From a virus: a stretch of 64,000 bases of DNA. A model generated the notes under the pieces. That model was not told the DNA's origin and did no database searches. It was given only the letters and a program-made list of their open reading frames with translations. Of this stretch, positions 37,844-46,906 are shown one piece after another. The stretch lies in IMG/VR virus record IMGVR_UViG_3300045051_000720, positions 62,001 through 126,000 of that record. One strand, 5' to 3'. The translations under genes and the position numbers were made by a program. Positions within the stretch are counted from its first letter, which is position 1; each line of letters begins with the position of its first letter.

Positions 37844-39160
37844 GTGGATACCCCTTTCGCCGCTGATTTCCGCGCGTTGTTGACCAAGCATGGGATCACT
37901 GCGCCTCGGGCTGCACATGGGTCCTATGTCTTCAATCCCGCCAAGCCCAGTGTGCTTTACTCTGGCCCCGTGCACGACGCCGAAGAGATGGTTGCGGCGG
38001 TGAGTGCGCTCGTGGAGTCTCGATGGTCAGTTGCGGGGGAGCAGGTGGGACGGTTTGAGCGCGCGTTTGCTCAGACCGTGGGCAACCGCTACGGCGTCAT
38101 GGTCAACTCAGGGTCCTCAGCCAATCTCGTTTTGATTGGCGCGGCGAAGGAGGTGTTTGGGTGGACCACGGATGATGAGGTCATCACCTCGTGTGTGGGT
38201 TTCCCCACGACCGCATCCCCTATCGTCCAGCACGGACTGACTCCTGCGTGGGTGGACATTGAGTGGGACAGCCTGAACCTAGACCTCGGCGCGGTCAAGC
38301 GGGCTATCACGAACCGCACTCGCGCGGTGCTGGTCGCGCCTGTATTGGGCAACCCACCCGATATGGATGCTCTCATCGCACTGTGCCGCGAGAACGGGCT
38401 GGTGTTGTTAGTCGATGACTGCGATGGACTCGGCACCAAATGGGATGGGTTACCACTGCCCGCGCTGCCGGGCGTCTATGCTTCCACTTGTTCGCTTTAC
38501 CCCAGTCATCATATATCGACTGGGGGCGGCGGCATGGTGACCTCCAATGATGAGAGGGTGATCGATGTCGCGCGCAGTCTCGCTAGTTGGGCCAAGGACT
38601 GCTTCTGTTCTGGCGTGGGCAACCTTATCCCCAACGGTTGCTGCGGCAAACGATTCTCGCGCTGGCTTGAGTCGGAACCCGACCTCATCGTGGACCACCG
38701 CTACACCTTCCCTCGGATCGGCTACAACCTGCTCCCCCTTGAGATCCAAGGGGCAATGGGTCTCACCCAGCTGATCAAGCTGCCCTCCATCATTGCCAAG
38801 CGGCGCGCTAACCACGATCTAATCGCGCAGTGGTTGTACGCTATCCCCGGAGTGCGCGGCGTGAGGGTTGAGCCCAAAGCAGAGGTGTCGTGGTTCGGGG
38901 TACCAATCGTTGCGGAGACACAGGCGCTCAAGGAGGAGCTGCTCAATCACCTTGAGGCACACGGGATTCAGACGCGCGGGTATTTCGCCGGCAACCTGCT
39001 CGCGCAGAAGGGTTTCGCTCATCTGGGTGACTATCGCGCCTATCCGAATGCCAATCAGGTTCTACGGAAGGTATTTTTCGTGGGCTGTGCGCCCACGTAT
39101 AGTCCCGCGCATCTTGCCCATATCGAATCGACCCTCAAGACCTTCGTGCCACCGACATGA
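37844..39160 (+). CDS. RfbH/E1-like 3-dehydratase with iron-sulfur motif
   Basis: A 438-residue enzyme of the DegT fold; GTG start seven bases after a -10 element. SSANLVLIGAAKEVFGW binds the cofactor phosphate and LLVDDCDGLG holds the key Asp. The catalytic Lys is replaced by His in STCSLYPSHHISTGGGGM, as in RfbH/E1 enzymes. A cysteine cluster DCFCSGVGNLIPNGCCGKRF matches the place of the [2Fe-2S] site of that family. It would dehydrate a nucleotide-linked 6-deoxy-4-ketohexose at C3. With the ColD-like gene at 35153 this gives two different dehydratases. Confidence 0.8.
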   Translation: MDTPFAADFRALLTKHGITAPRAAHGSYVFNPAKPSVLYSGPVHDAEEMVAAVSALVESRWSVAGEQVGRFERAFAQTVGNRYGVMVNSGSSANLVLIGAAKEVFGWTTDDEVITSCVGFPTTASPIVQHGLTPAWVDIEWDSLNLDLGAVKRAITNRTRAVLVAPVLGNPPDMDALIALCRENGLVLLVDDCDGLGTKWDGLPLPALPGVYASTCSLYPSHHISTGGGGMVTSNDERVIDVARSLASWAKDCFCSGVGNLIPNGCCGKRFSRWLESEPDLIVDHRYTFPRIGYNLLPLEIQGAMGLTQLIKLPSIIAKRRANHDLIAQWLYAIPGVRGVRVEPKAEVSWFGVPIVAETQALKEELLNHLEAHGIQTRGYFAGNLLAQKGFAHLGDYRAYPNANQVLRKVFFVGCAPTYSPAHLAHIESTLKTFVPPT

Positions 39161-39381
39161 CCTCATCCATTTGGACCAGCCAAGACGGTAACACCACTCT
39201 CATTCTCTCTAAGGTGGACGGTTTCACACTGTGGCCCGCAGGAAGCAGCGGCAGCAGCAGCTACCCCCGCCGTCTCTCGGTCTATGTCAATGGGGTAGAC
39301 GTGCTGATCCGTGAGGATGCTGACATCGAGTCGCTACTCGCTATGCTGAAGACGCGAGTGGCGAAAGGAGCAATGGGATGA
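39157..39381 (+). CDS. Hypothetical protein, 74 residues
   Basis: Starts MTSSIWTSQDGNTTLILSKV; a small beta-rich protein with a serine/glycine loop and a helix at the C-terminus. ATGA overlaps at both ends. No motif. Confidence 0.56.
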   Translation: MTSSIWTSQDGNTTLILSKVDGFTLWPAGSSGSSSYPRRLSVYVNGVDVLIREDADIESLLAMLKTRVAKGAMG

Positions 39382-39659
39382 CCAAGACCACCATCGAACT
39401 GGAGCGTCATACAGTTGTCGAGACTGACAACGGGACGCCCCTATGTGCCATAAGTCCATCGGTTGACGTGATGGATCGTGTGATGCAGACGGCCAACGAG
39501 GCTGGACTCAAGGTCTATCACCACGCCGTGCGTGGCGCGCGCCAAGTGTTGTCGACGCGTACCGTCGCCGATCCGGTTCGATCCTACGATACTTATGCCG
39601 CAACGATGACCGAGCGGACAGTCGAATACGTCTGGTTTGTTGACATCTACCTCCAATGA
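39378..39659 (+). CDS. Hypothetical protein, 93 residues
   Basis: Starts MTKTTIELERHTVVETDNGT and has alternating short strands, ending ERTVEYVWFVDIYLQ. Overlaps both neighbours by four bases. No family recognised. Confidence 0.56.
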   Translation: MTKTTIELERHTVVETDNGTPLCAISPSVDVMDRVMQTANEAGLKVYHHAVRGARQVLSTRTVADPVRSYDTYAATMTERTVEYVWFVDIYLQ

Positions 39660-39871
39660 GCCTCACCAATCACGACCTGTGGCAGCTGCGCTGGTTCTGG
39701 GAGGACAAGGGTGATGTCACCCGCTACTGCCGGTGGGATGAGATTGAGGCGGAGGTAGAGCGCACGCACCCCGAGATCACGCAGGCCTACCGCAACCTGA
39801 TCGCGGCGCGACGCACGCTGTCCGCAGTGCTGGTAGCCGCGACGAATGGGCTACCGGAGGACGAATCATGA
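39656..39871 (+). CDS. Hypothetical protein, 71 residues
   Basis: A helical, tryptophan-rich small protein beginning MSLTNHDLWQLRWFWEDKGD, with a second helix AYRNLIAARRTLSAVLVAA. Coupled to both neighbours. Function unknown. Confidence 0.56.
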   Translation: MSLTNHDLWQLRWFWEDKGDVTRYCRWDEIEAEVERTHPEITQAYRNLIAARRTLSAVLVAATNGLPEDES

Positions 39872-40707
39872 GCGCGTCCGTTATGGGGGTAGGTTTCGTC
39901 GGTGGTCGCTACTGCGCGATGTACCCGGACGCCATGCCGGAACCTCGCTATACCGTCAAGCCCACGCGAGATGACGTTCTCTTCACCCGTTCGACCGTCG
40001 ATAACTACGCGCCGCTTCACGGTGATTTCCACACCGACATCGAGACCAACTTGCTTCACCTAACCGAGGTGCTCCCCCACGTCTCCGGGATATTCAACTT
40101 CGTGTCGAGCTGGTTCACGGTCGCCAACGCCGGGCAGTGTTTCGATTCGCCCGCGCGCGAGGACGACCTCTGCGACCCCAACGGGTACTACAGCGCGACA
40201 AAGGCCTGCGCCGAACACCTTGTACGCTCCCACACCCAAACCGCTCAAGCGGGGCTTATCCCCGGCCCGCGTGCCTACCGCATCCTGCGTCTTGGTAACG
40301 TGCTTGGCATTGACCCACGCGCGTCCAAGACTAAAAACGCGCTTGTTCACCTGCTCGCCAAGGTCAAAGCGGGCGAGGACGTGACGGTGTATACCGGCGA
40401 TTGTCTGCGCGACGTGATGCATGTTGATGACACTTGCCGCGCGATTCGGCTGTGTCTTGAGCGTGGCACACTCGACACCATCTACCATATCGGCTACGGG
40501 ACCAGTGTGCGTACCATCGATTTGATCGAGCACGCGAAGGGCGTGACGGGGTCGCATTCACGCATTACGCTCGTCGCGCCGCCGAGGTTCCATCAAATCG
40601 TGCAGGTGCCTGATTTCCATTTTTGCACAGCCAAGCTCCGCGGGCTGGGCTTCGTCCCTGATATGGACCCCTACCAAGCGGTTGAGCGGGTGTTGGCAAA
40701 CCTATGA
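39868..40707 (+). CDS. NAD(P)-dependent sugar epimerase/reductase (SDR family)
   Basis: A 279-residue extended short-chain dehydrogenase. GVGFVGGRYC is a short glycine-rich start for the cofactor site, FNFVSSWFTVANAGQ follows the active-site serine region, YYSATKACAEHLVRS gives the catalytic Y-x-x-x-K, and YRILRLGNVLGIDPRASKTK plus DVMHVDDTCRAIRL complete the sugar-binding side. Compared with typical enzymes the N-terminus is about 30 residues short. Could act as the final ketoreductase/epimerase on the product of a 3-dehydratase. Confidence 0.78.
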   Translation: MSASVMGVGFVGGRYCAMYPDAMPEPRYTVKPTRDDVLFTRSTVDNYAPLHGDFHTDIETNLLHLTEVLPHVSGIFNFVSSWFTVANAGQCFDSPAREDDLCDPNGYYSATKACAEHLVRSHTQTAQAGLIPGPRAYRILRLGNVLGIDPRASKTKNALVHLLAKVKAGEDVTVYTGDCLRDVMHVDDTCRAIRLCLERGTLDTIYHIGYGTSVRTIDLIEHAKGVTGSHSRITLVAPPRFHQIVQVPDFHFCTAKLRGLGFVPDMDPYQAVERVLANL

Positions 40708-41174
40708 GACCTAAGCTGCGCATCTGGGTCTTCTCCTATGGCGAGGAGAACACCATGTACGACCCCTCATGGCCGACCGTTCGGGTTCGCGCCCGCACTC
40801 GCCGCCAAGCTCGTCGTCGTGCTGAGGTCAAGGCTCAGCAGCTCCTCCGCCAACACCGCGCGCGGTGGGAATGGTTGGATGGTGATTGGCAACCCATCCC
40901 GCTACCTAAGGGCGGTATCATGCCATGGTCGAAGGGAGAGGTCGTCAAACCGCGCGGGCGGCGTAAGGCCCCCAAGCCGTTCGTATGGCCCAAGTGCCTT
41001 GGGGGCAGTCAAGAGGCCTTCGCGTCGTTCATCAGTGGGCCTATCCTCCAGACCATTGAGGCGGCTCCTGCGCTGGCGGACCTGTTTGGCAAGACGACTT
41101 TGAGCGACGGACCAACCATTCCCCTCGCGCAGTTTGCCTACACTCGCGCGCGACCTACGTGGAGGCCAGTATGA
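40704..41174 (+). CDS. Hypothetical basic protein, 156 residues
   Basis: The N-terminal half is very rich in arginine (RVRARTRRQARRRAEVKAQQ), the C-terminal half hydrophobic-helical (FISGPILQTIEAAPALADLF). Might bind nucleic acid or phospholipid; no known motif. Confidence 0.55.
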   Translation: MRPKLRIWVFSYGEENTMYDPSWPTVRVRARTRRQARRRAEVKAQQLLRQHRARWEWLDGDWQPIPLPKGGIMPWSKGEVVKPRGRRKAPKPFVWPKCLGGSQEAFASFISGPILQTIEAAPALADLFGKTTLSDGPTIPLAQFAYTRARPTWRPV

Positions 41175-42007
41175 TCATCGCCTCGGCCCTCTACTATGCC
41201 GGCTCTCTCGCCAATCCGGCGAGCCTCGTGCGGGACAATCGTTTTTATCCAGCCAAGGCAGTTCAAACCTTTGGGGTCTGGTGGCAATACCTGCGCCGCC
41301 ACTATCCCGACGTGCCAGTAGTGCTGTTTGCGGACACCGCGTCGCCGATACCCATCCGTCCTCTGTTAAACACACTGCCCGAACCGTGGTGGGACGTGGA
41401 CGAGCGACACCTACCCTGCTCAGAGGACATGGTCCCGCAGGTGATGGTCAAGTGGCTTTCTGCTCACTCGGGCAAGTACTTCTGGCCCATGCAGCGTAAC
41501 CTCGTCGAGGCCATTTGCTGGGCCTATCGCGCGAACAAATCGCTGCTGTGGATCGATGCGGACGCTTTTCTCAATACCGACATCCGGCCCCTCCTGCGCG
41601 GGTGTGATTGCGCCGCTAGTGGAATCCAACCCCACCAGATGACCATGGATTCGGTGTGCTTCTATCTCAGCGCGCGCCGTCTCCACGCACTGGACGGTCT
41701 GGTAGACCTTCCGTCCTTCCTCACCACCATGCTGAATGAGGGACCCACGGAGACGCGCATGCACACGCTCCAAGAGGGTGGTCTATACAAGCTGTTTGCG
41801 TATGGCGACGTGCGCGCGCTCGGCCGCGATATCCAACTCGCGCATCTGAGCTGCTACGATCGGTTTCTCACTTTCCTCCGGCGCAATCCCCTCGACACAC
41901 CCGAGTACCGCGCGCTCGTCACGGCGCTGAAGGGGGTGGATTGGACAACACTGCCCAGCGTCGAGCGCGCCTTCTGGGACATGCTTTATCCCGACAACGC
42001 TGTATGA
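41171..42007 (+). CDS. Probable glycosyltransferase, GT-A fold
   Basis: A 278-residue protein. VVLFADTASPIP and especially SLLWIDADAFLNTDIRPLL (D-A-D, about residue 122) match the metal site of GT-A enzymes of the GT77 or GT8 kind. CWAYRANKS lies just before. Cytoplasmic. The start overlaps the previous stop by four bases. Donor unknown. Confidence 0.7.
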   Translation: MIIASALYYAGSLANPASLVRDNRFYPAKAVQTFGVWWQYLRRHYPDVPVVLFADTASPIPIRPLLNTLPEPWWDVDERHLPCSEDMVPQVMVKWLSAHSGKYFWPMQRNLVEAICWAYRANKSLLWIDADAFLNTDIRPLLRGCDCAASGIQPHQMTMDSVCFYLSARRLHALDGLVDLPSFLTTMLNEGPTETRMHTLQEGGLYKLFAYGDVRALGRDIQLAHLSCYDRFLTFLRRNPLDTPEYRALVTALKGVDWTTLPSVERAFWDMLYPDNAV

Positions 42008-42315
42008 CCATCACCGAACGCAACGACTTCATCACCCATTTGACCTGTATCCTCAACGATCTGCCCGGGGACTTGCACACCATGGTCAATGTCAATGGGC
42101 CAACTGGCCCTGCGCTCGACCTCGTGATGTATGAGCGCAAGTCGTGGCCGAGTGGCCGGGCTATCGTGACCAAGAGCGACCTTCCGTTGTGTGCCACGGT
42201 GACCATCACCTATGACGAGCTGGGTGAGGCCATGACGCGCGGCTGGGGTTATCCGCAACACCTGATCCGCAAACGCTGGGACATCGCCCTTGCGGCGCAA
42301 CGTGCAGATTCATGA
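42004..42315 (+). CDS. Hypothetical protein, 103 residues
   Basis: Starts MTITERNDFITHLTCILNDL; short strands and helices, ending RWDIALAAQRADS. No motif. Overlaps both neighbours by four bases. Confidence 0.56.
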   Translation: MTITERNDFITHLTCILNDLPGDLHTMVNVNGPTGPALDLVMYERKSWPSGRAIVTKSDLPLCATVTITYDELGEAMTRGWGYPQHLIRKRWDIALAAQRADS

Positions 42316-42527
42316 CCATCACCGACCGTATTGCCTCGCTCCTCTGGGACTACACCATCGCGCATAACGCGCGACCGACCGTGCTGCGTTTGACCCGCGA
42401 GGACGAACAGGCTCTAGGTGTGTTGACCTGTTTATACGGTGGACCCGATGTGTGTGGCGCGCCCCCTCCTCCACGCTTCATGGGGATGGTTATTGAGCTG
42501 GACGCCGAGAGGACAGAGGTATGCTGA
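42312..42527 (+). CDS. Hypothetical protein, 71 residues
   Basis: Starts MTITDRIASLLWDYTIAHNA, similar to the start of the previous gene (MTITERNDFI), which may point to a shared N-terminal module. C-terminal strand FMGMVIELDAERTEVC. No function known. Confidence 0.55.
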   Translation: MTITDRIASLLWDYTIAHNARPTVLRLTREDEQALGVLTCLYGGPDVCGAPPPPRFMGMVIELDAERTEVC

Positions 42528-43096
42528 CGCGCCTGCATCACGTCGTCGAAATCGGCGCGGGTGACGTTGCGTCATCTGCCCTGAGCTGGGCTACCCACGC
42601 GGACCGCGTTTCGCTTTATGAACCGAACGTCCTGCTTTGGAGCGACCTGATGCGCGGCGCGGCGGGTCTGGACAACGTGACGGCGCGCAACATGGCCGTC
42701 AGCGATGTTGGAGGTAACCAACCCCTCTATCATCTGGGCCTCGGGTCATACCTCGCGGGTGCGCCGTCGTTTTATGCGACATCTATCGAGCCTGAGGGTG
42801 TGCCGTTCATCGTGTCCCTCGCGCGCGCGGTGGAGGTCATCACAATCAATCAGGCGGTGCCCGAGGACACGGATCTCCTCATCATCACGATTGGCGGCGG
42901 CGAGTGGCGGTTGCTGGCCCCCATGACAATGCGCCCCAAGACCATCGAGACGGCGCACTATTGCCACAATGCCGCGCAGTGGGCAGACACGCATCGTACG
43001 TGGGATTGGTTGCAGGGAGCGGGCTACGTGGGGATGGTGATGGCGACTAATCAGCACTCCACCTTCCACCGTGTGAGATGGACCTTGACACCCTAG
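42521..43096 (+). CDS. Methyltransferase-like protein, FkbM-type
   Basis: A 191-residue protein with HHVVEIGAGDVASSALSWAT (motif I), DRVSLYEPNVLLWSDL (acidic residue after the second strand) and DLLIITIGGGEWRLL in the place where FkbM enzymes keep their catalytic-side Asp. Small for the family. May methylate a sugar; assignment is moderate. Confidence 0.6.
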   Translation: MLTRLHHVVEIGAGDVASSALSWATHADRVSLYEPNVLLWSDLMRGAAGLDNVTARNMAVSDVGGNQPLYHLGLGSYLAGAPSFYATSIEPEGVPFIVSLARAVEVITINQAVPEDTDLLIITIGGGEWRLLAPMTMRPKTIETAHYCHNAAQWADTHRTWDWLQGAGYVGMVMATNQHSTFHRVRWTLTP

Positions 43097-43113
43097 GTCA
43101 ACCCCGCTACGAT
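43085..43113 (+). promoter_or_regulatory. Promoter, TTGACA-17-TACGAT, leaderless
   Basis: TTGACA at the very end of the methyltransferase gene; spacer with GTCAAC; TACGAT, six bases, ATG. Confidence 0.8.
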
Positions 43114-43119
43114 AGGGTC

Positions 43120-43281
43120 ATGCGCTTCATCACTGATCCTCGGGTGTTCAACTACGTCATCATGACGCTGTACGCCCTGTCGGCAGCTCGCTGGGCCTAC
43201 CTGCACAAGTGGGCGGATATGTGTTACTGGCTCTCGGCTATCGCCATCACGGCGACGGTGACGTGGGGGTATAAGCACTGA
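43120..43281 (+). CDS. Small membrane protein, 53 residues
   Basis: The start is set by the promoter six bases upstream. Two hydrophobic segments (NYVIMTLYALSAARWAY and YWLSAIAITATVTWGY) form a helical hairpin with a short basic loop. Holin-like size, but unrelated to lysis genes here; role unknown. Confidence 0.62.
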   Translation: MRFITDPRVFNYVIMTLYALSAARWAYLHKWADMCYWLSAIAITATVTWGYKH

Positions 43282-44138
43282 TGAGCCTCATCATCGAGAC
43301 CGACATCGGTCATGACCCCGATGACCTGTTCGCCATCTGCTACCTCGCGGCGGCGGGAGCGGACATCCTCGCCATTTGCGTGACGCCGGGTGACCCTGAC
43401 CAGATAGCCATCGCGCGGTTTGCGTGCGAACGGTTGGGGTTGGACATACCCATCGGCGCGGCTAAGCTGGGGCGCGAGAAGCTGTCGTCCGGTTCCATCC
43501 ACCACGCGCTGCTCAAACGGTACGGCAAGGACCTGTGTGCGGAGGCGGACGGGTTAGGGCACGACATCATCGCGTCAACAGTGCAGCATGGCAGCGAGCT
43601 GTTCGTCATCGGTCCGGTCACCAGTGTAGGGACCTACCTGTCGATCCATCGACATCAACGATGCCCTTTCACTCGCGCGACCATGCAGGGAGGGTTCGTT
43701 CCCTACTCACTGTACCGCCCTCCGGTGACCCTTCCCAAGTTTGAGGGGCGCGGGCACATGCCCACTTTCAACCTAAACGGCGACGTGGGGAATGCTTACT
43801 ACTTCCTGTCTGCGCCTATGGCGCGCCAGATGGTTGGCAAAAATGTGTGCCATACGATGCTGTTTGACGCGGCCCGATTCGCACGGTTCACCAAGCCCAC
43901 CTGTGCCGCCGCTGAGCTGTTCGCGGAGGCGGCTACTCTACTTCTCGCAGACGGTCGGACCAAGGCTTTCCACGACCCCACTGCCGCGGTGTGTCACCTC
44001 CATCCTGAGGTTGGCACATGGATCGACGGCAAGACCATCCGGTGCAAGGATGGGTGGACCACGGTCCCCGGCGAGGACAAGGTGTTGGTGGACATCGATA
44101 GGGATGCCCTGTGGGGGCGACTGGAGACGTGGTCATGA
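43281..44138 (+). CDS. Nucleoside hydrolase family protein
   Basis: A 285-residue protein of the inosine/uridine-preferring nucleoside hydrolase family: TDIGHDPDDLFA is the calcium-binding DxDxxxDD-type N-terminal motif, FNLNGDVGNAYYFL is the middle motif, and FHDPTAAVCHL is the C-terminal HD-P motif. These enzymes cut the bond between base and ribose. In a phage it may salvage nucleosides or remove nucleoside-like signals or modified nucleosides. Follows the membrane protein with a one-base overlap. Confidence 0.82.
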   Translation: MSLIIETDIGHDPDDLFAICYLAAAGADILAICVTPGDPDQIAIARFACERLGLDIPIGAAKLGREKLSSGSIHHALLKRYGKDLCAEADGLGHDIIASTVQHGSELFVIGPVTSVGTYLSIHRHQRCPFTRATMQGGFVPYSLYRPPVTLPKFEGRGHMPTFNLNGDVGNAYYFLSAPMARQMVGKNVCHTMLFDAARFARFTKPTCAAAELFAEAATLLLADGRTKAFHDPTAAVCHLHPEVGTWIDGKTIRCKDGWTTVPGEDKVLVDIDRDALWGRLETWS

Positions 44139-44662
44139 AGAGGGGTGGCAGGGGTCGCGGTTGGAGTAAAGAAGACGAAGACGTTCTTCGAGCAGAATAT
44201 CCAAAGGGTGATTTGGCGGCGGTTGCATTGCGTCTTGGGAGAACAGAGACGGCAGTGAGGATGCATTCAAAAATACTTGGATTTCGTCGGCCTCGACGTT
44301 TCCATGGTAGCCGTAATCCAAACTTTGCTGGTTATGGCAGGATATCAAAAAGTTATTTTAGTCGAGTCAAAAGAGGTGCTTATAAAAAGGGGTTAGAAAT
44401 GTCAGTGTCATTGGAATATCTTAATTCTATCACAGTAGATCGTTGTCCTTTTTGTGGTAGGGCCTTGGTTTACAAAAACTTTAGTGTTGGGGAAGAGGTG
44501 ACCGCCTCCTTGGACCGTATTGATTCTAGACGGGGCTATATTGAAGGTAATTTACGTTGGATTCATAAAGACATTAACATCATGAAGTCTAATATGACCG
44601 ACGCTGAATTTTTGGGTTGGGTGTTTGACATATGGAGGCACACACATGATCAAGGGATCTAA
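44135..44662 (+). CDS. HNH homing endonuclease
   Basis: A 175-residue protein: an N-terminal Myb/SANT-like DNA-binding part (GWSKEDEDVLRAEYPKGDLA, LGRTETAVRMHSKILG) and a C-terminal zinc HNH-type domain (VDRCPFCGRAL and ASLDRIDSRRGYIEGNLRWI, then HKDINIMKSNMTDAEFL). The gene is AT-rich. It is followed by a related gene with the same domain order, so the pair may be a duplication of an invading unit. Confidence 0.78.
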   Translation: MKRGGRGRGWSKEDEDVLRAEYPKGDLAAVALRLGRTETAVRMHSKILGFRRPRRFHGSRNPNFAGYGRISKSYFSRVKRGAYKKGLEMSVSLEYLNSITVDRCPFCGRALVYKNFSVGEEVTASLDRIDSRRGYIEGNLRWIHKDINIMKSNMTDAEFLGWVFDIWRHTHDQGI

Positions 44663-46082
44663 TTGGACCGCAGAAGAAGATTGCGTGCTCCGCGCTCTTT
44701 ACTCCCACGCTACGACAAAGCGTGAAGATTTGTTGTCAGCGTTACCCAAACGCACTTGGAAAGCCATTCTTAGTCGAGCTAACAAAAAATTAGGTCTGAC
44801 ACAAAAATATCATATTGGCAGCCCGCGGGGCACAGCCAATCCGTTAGCTACAGGAAAGGGTCAAATTATTGGCTCATTTATGTATCAAATGAGACAGAGC
44901 GCGGATACTCGTAATTTGGAGCGTCCTTTGCTTGATGGGTCTGATGAGGGCTACGATTACCTTAACGAAATCATTACAGAAGTCTGTCCGTTGTCAGGTA
45001 GGCCGCTTACGTTTCCTAAATTTAGTGGAGATCAGTCTAAGACTGCGTCTCTTGACAGAATAGATTCTTCACTAGGCTATGTTAAAGGTAACGTAAGATG
45101 GGTTCATAAGACGGTCAATATCATGAAAAAGAATATGGGAGACGCACAATTCATGGACCTTATCGAGGATATGGTTGAGCATTGTGTTGTAGCAAAGCCA
45201 AAAACAGACGAAGAGCGTTCGCGTATGAAAAAGATACTTGTTTGCACGATTGCCCGTAATGTTGAAAAGCAATTACCAGAGTGGGCCAAACGCCTAGAGC
45301 GGTTACGTTTTTTGCTGGCTCAAGAAGGTTGGCTAACTGATTTCAGTGTTTACGAAAACGATTCAACGGATTTAACCTCTTCTACCGCGAAGGCCTTGTT
45401 AGATGGGTTGGGTAATCAGGATTCTCGGATCTGGTTTACTTCTGAGGTGATTGGTACTAAGCACTATGGTTCAATATGGAATATAGATCGTTTACGTAAT
45501 CTGGCTAATGCCCGGCAAAAATGTTTAGATCAGATTGGGTCAGACGCACTGCAAACCTATCACAAAATTGCGTATATAGAGCCTGACGTTACTTATGACC
45601 CAGTGTGGTGTAGTGAATTGGTGTTGGCTCGTCACCCCCGAGCCGCTGGGCTAGGCGAACCAGACATCTATAGCGGATGGAGTCTTCGCACTCAAAAAAA
45701 TCCAAAGGAAAGTATTTTTTTGTTTGATACCTGTGCCACCCGCGCGACCAAGGATGATGTGTGTTGGGACATCACCGAGCGCAACGGTACTTGGCGCGGC
45801 GCAACGGTTGTACCGACCGATCTGGGCGGTCACGATGCAATGTGCCTCCATCCTGTGTGGTCAACGTTCTCGTGCTTCTGCGTCTACAACGCCGAGCCGT
45901 TCAAACGTGGCGTGCGGTGGGGGTTCGTCAATGCCCGACTCAACACGGGGCAGACGCCCGTGGGAGATACTGCGTTTCTTGGCTGGTTGGATGCGGACAC
46001 TTCGGTAGTCTGCGAGGCGTTCCGCGCGCGGGGCTATGATAAGGTCTATCTCAACACCAACTGTTTGATCAGACACGCATGA
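44646..46082 (+). CDS. HNH endonuclease fused in frame to a GT69-like glycosyltransferase
   Basis: A 478-residue chain. Residues 1-190 repeat the plan of the previous gene: Myb-like WTAEEDCVLRALYSHA, then CPLSGRPLTFPKF and ASLDRIDSSLGYVKGNVRWV. From about residue 193 a glycosyltransferase begins, MKKILVCTIARNVEKQLPEW, with KIAYIEPDVTYDPVWCSEL as the acidic site and FCVYNAEPFKRGVRWGFVNA near the end, like GT69 (CAP59/CMT1) enzymes. The internal Met may be the true start of the enzyme. Composition is AT-rich up to about 45730, inside the transferase, then becomes normal. Confidence 0.7.
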   Translation: MIKGSNWTAEEDCVLRALYSHATTKREDLLSALPKRTWKAILSRANKKLGLTQKYHIGSPRGTANPLATGKGQIIGSFMYQMRQSADTRNLERPLLDGSDEGYDYLNEIITEVCPLSGRPLTFPKFSGDQSKTASLDRIDSSLGYVKGNVRWVHKTVNIMKKNMGDAQFMDLIEDMVEHCVVAKPKTDEERSRMKKILVCTIARNVEKQLPEWAKRLERLRFLLAQEGWLTDFSVYENDSTDLTSSTAKALLDGLGNQDSRIWFTSEVIGTKHYGSIWNIDRLRNLANARQKCLDQIGSDALQTYHKIAYIEPDVTYDPVWCSELVLARHPRAAGLGEPDIYSGWSLRTQKNPKESIFLFDTCATRATKDDVCWDITERNGTWRGATVVPTDLGGHDAMCLHPVWSTFSCFCVYNAEPFKRGVRWGFVNARLNTGQTPVGDTAFLGWLDADTSVVCEAFRARGYDKVYLNTNCLIRHA

Positions 46083-46906
46083 ACCCGCGTCGTCAAGTCC
46101 GCTTCGGTTTCCCCACAAACGGGTTCAGCGTAGGCGACACCTTCCTGTTCACTCCGGTGTGCCGCTACACTGACGTGACCTACGAGATCCCCGTCGACTC
46201 ATTTTGCGCGTCGGACATCGCGTCCGTCCTCCAGAGCGTGGCCCGCATCGAGTACGTCCATACTCCCATCAAGGAGGAGGAGTCGTTCGCGCAGTACGTG
46301 GCCCAGTATGGCCCGGTCCCTCAGATCCCACCCGTGCGTTGCCTCCACTCTGCACGACGTTGGTTGCTGCGGTATGGCATTGACGCGCCTAACGCTCTCC
46401 CTTACGCCGAGCCGCCGATGGCGGACGTAGAGTGGGCGATGAAGTGGCTTCGGCTGTACCGGCGTCCCATCGTGTTTACTCCCATTCCCGGCGGTCTGAG
46501 CAATCCCGCCGACCTGTTAGCGCGGTATAAGTACGTGCCGCCGCAGGTGTGGACTGCGACATTGGAGCGCCTCGCGCGCGACCACGACCTCCTCTACTTC
46601 ACCGCCCGGGAACACCACGTGCCCTTTCCCCACGTCAAGACCCTTCTTGGGTTTCCCGTGGCTAAGATCGCGGCTATCATGTGGCTCTGCAAGCGCCACC
46701 TCGGCGTCGAGAACGGGCTCCTGCATCTGGCCATTGCTATGGGAGCGACCTGCCGGGTGGGTATGCCCACCATTGACGGCAAATCCCTCTGCGAGGTGGC
46801 CGACTACTACGTCTATGCGGGTGATATGTGGCGCACGGAGCCGTGCCGTGCGTTCTATCATCTGTTCGACGACGCATCGGACCACGCCAATATCGTCTAT
46901 TCATGA
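46079..46906 (+). CDS. GT9-like glycosyltransferase
   Basis: A 275-residue protein. It opens RFGFPTNGFSVGDTFLFTPV, the GT9 pattern, and KRHLGVENGLLHLAIAMGAT near residue 205 fits the donor motif where E replaces the D of D-T/S-G. FTPIPGGLSNPAD is the hinge region. Probably the third GT9-like enzyme of the locus. Confidence 0.7.
   Translation: MNPRRQVRFGFPTNGFSVGDTFLFTPVCRYTDVTYEIPVDSFCASDIASVLQSVARIEYVHTPIKEEESFAQYVAQYGPVPQIPPVRCLHSARRWLLRYGIDAPNALPYAEPPMADVEWAMKWLRLYRRPIVFTPIPGGLSNPADLLARYKYVPPQVWTATLERLARDHDLLYFTAREHHVPFPHVKTLLGFPVAKIAAIMWLCKRHLGVENGLLHLAIAMGATCRVGMPTIDGKSLCEVADYYVYAGDMWRTEPCRAFYHLFDDASDHANIVYS

Noticed and set aside
37844-39160. Plain sugar aminotransferase for the DegT-fold enzymes
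   Set aside because: Both enzymes have His in the position of the catalytic Lys, which points to 3-dehydratases of the ColD/RfbH type.
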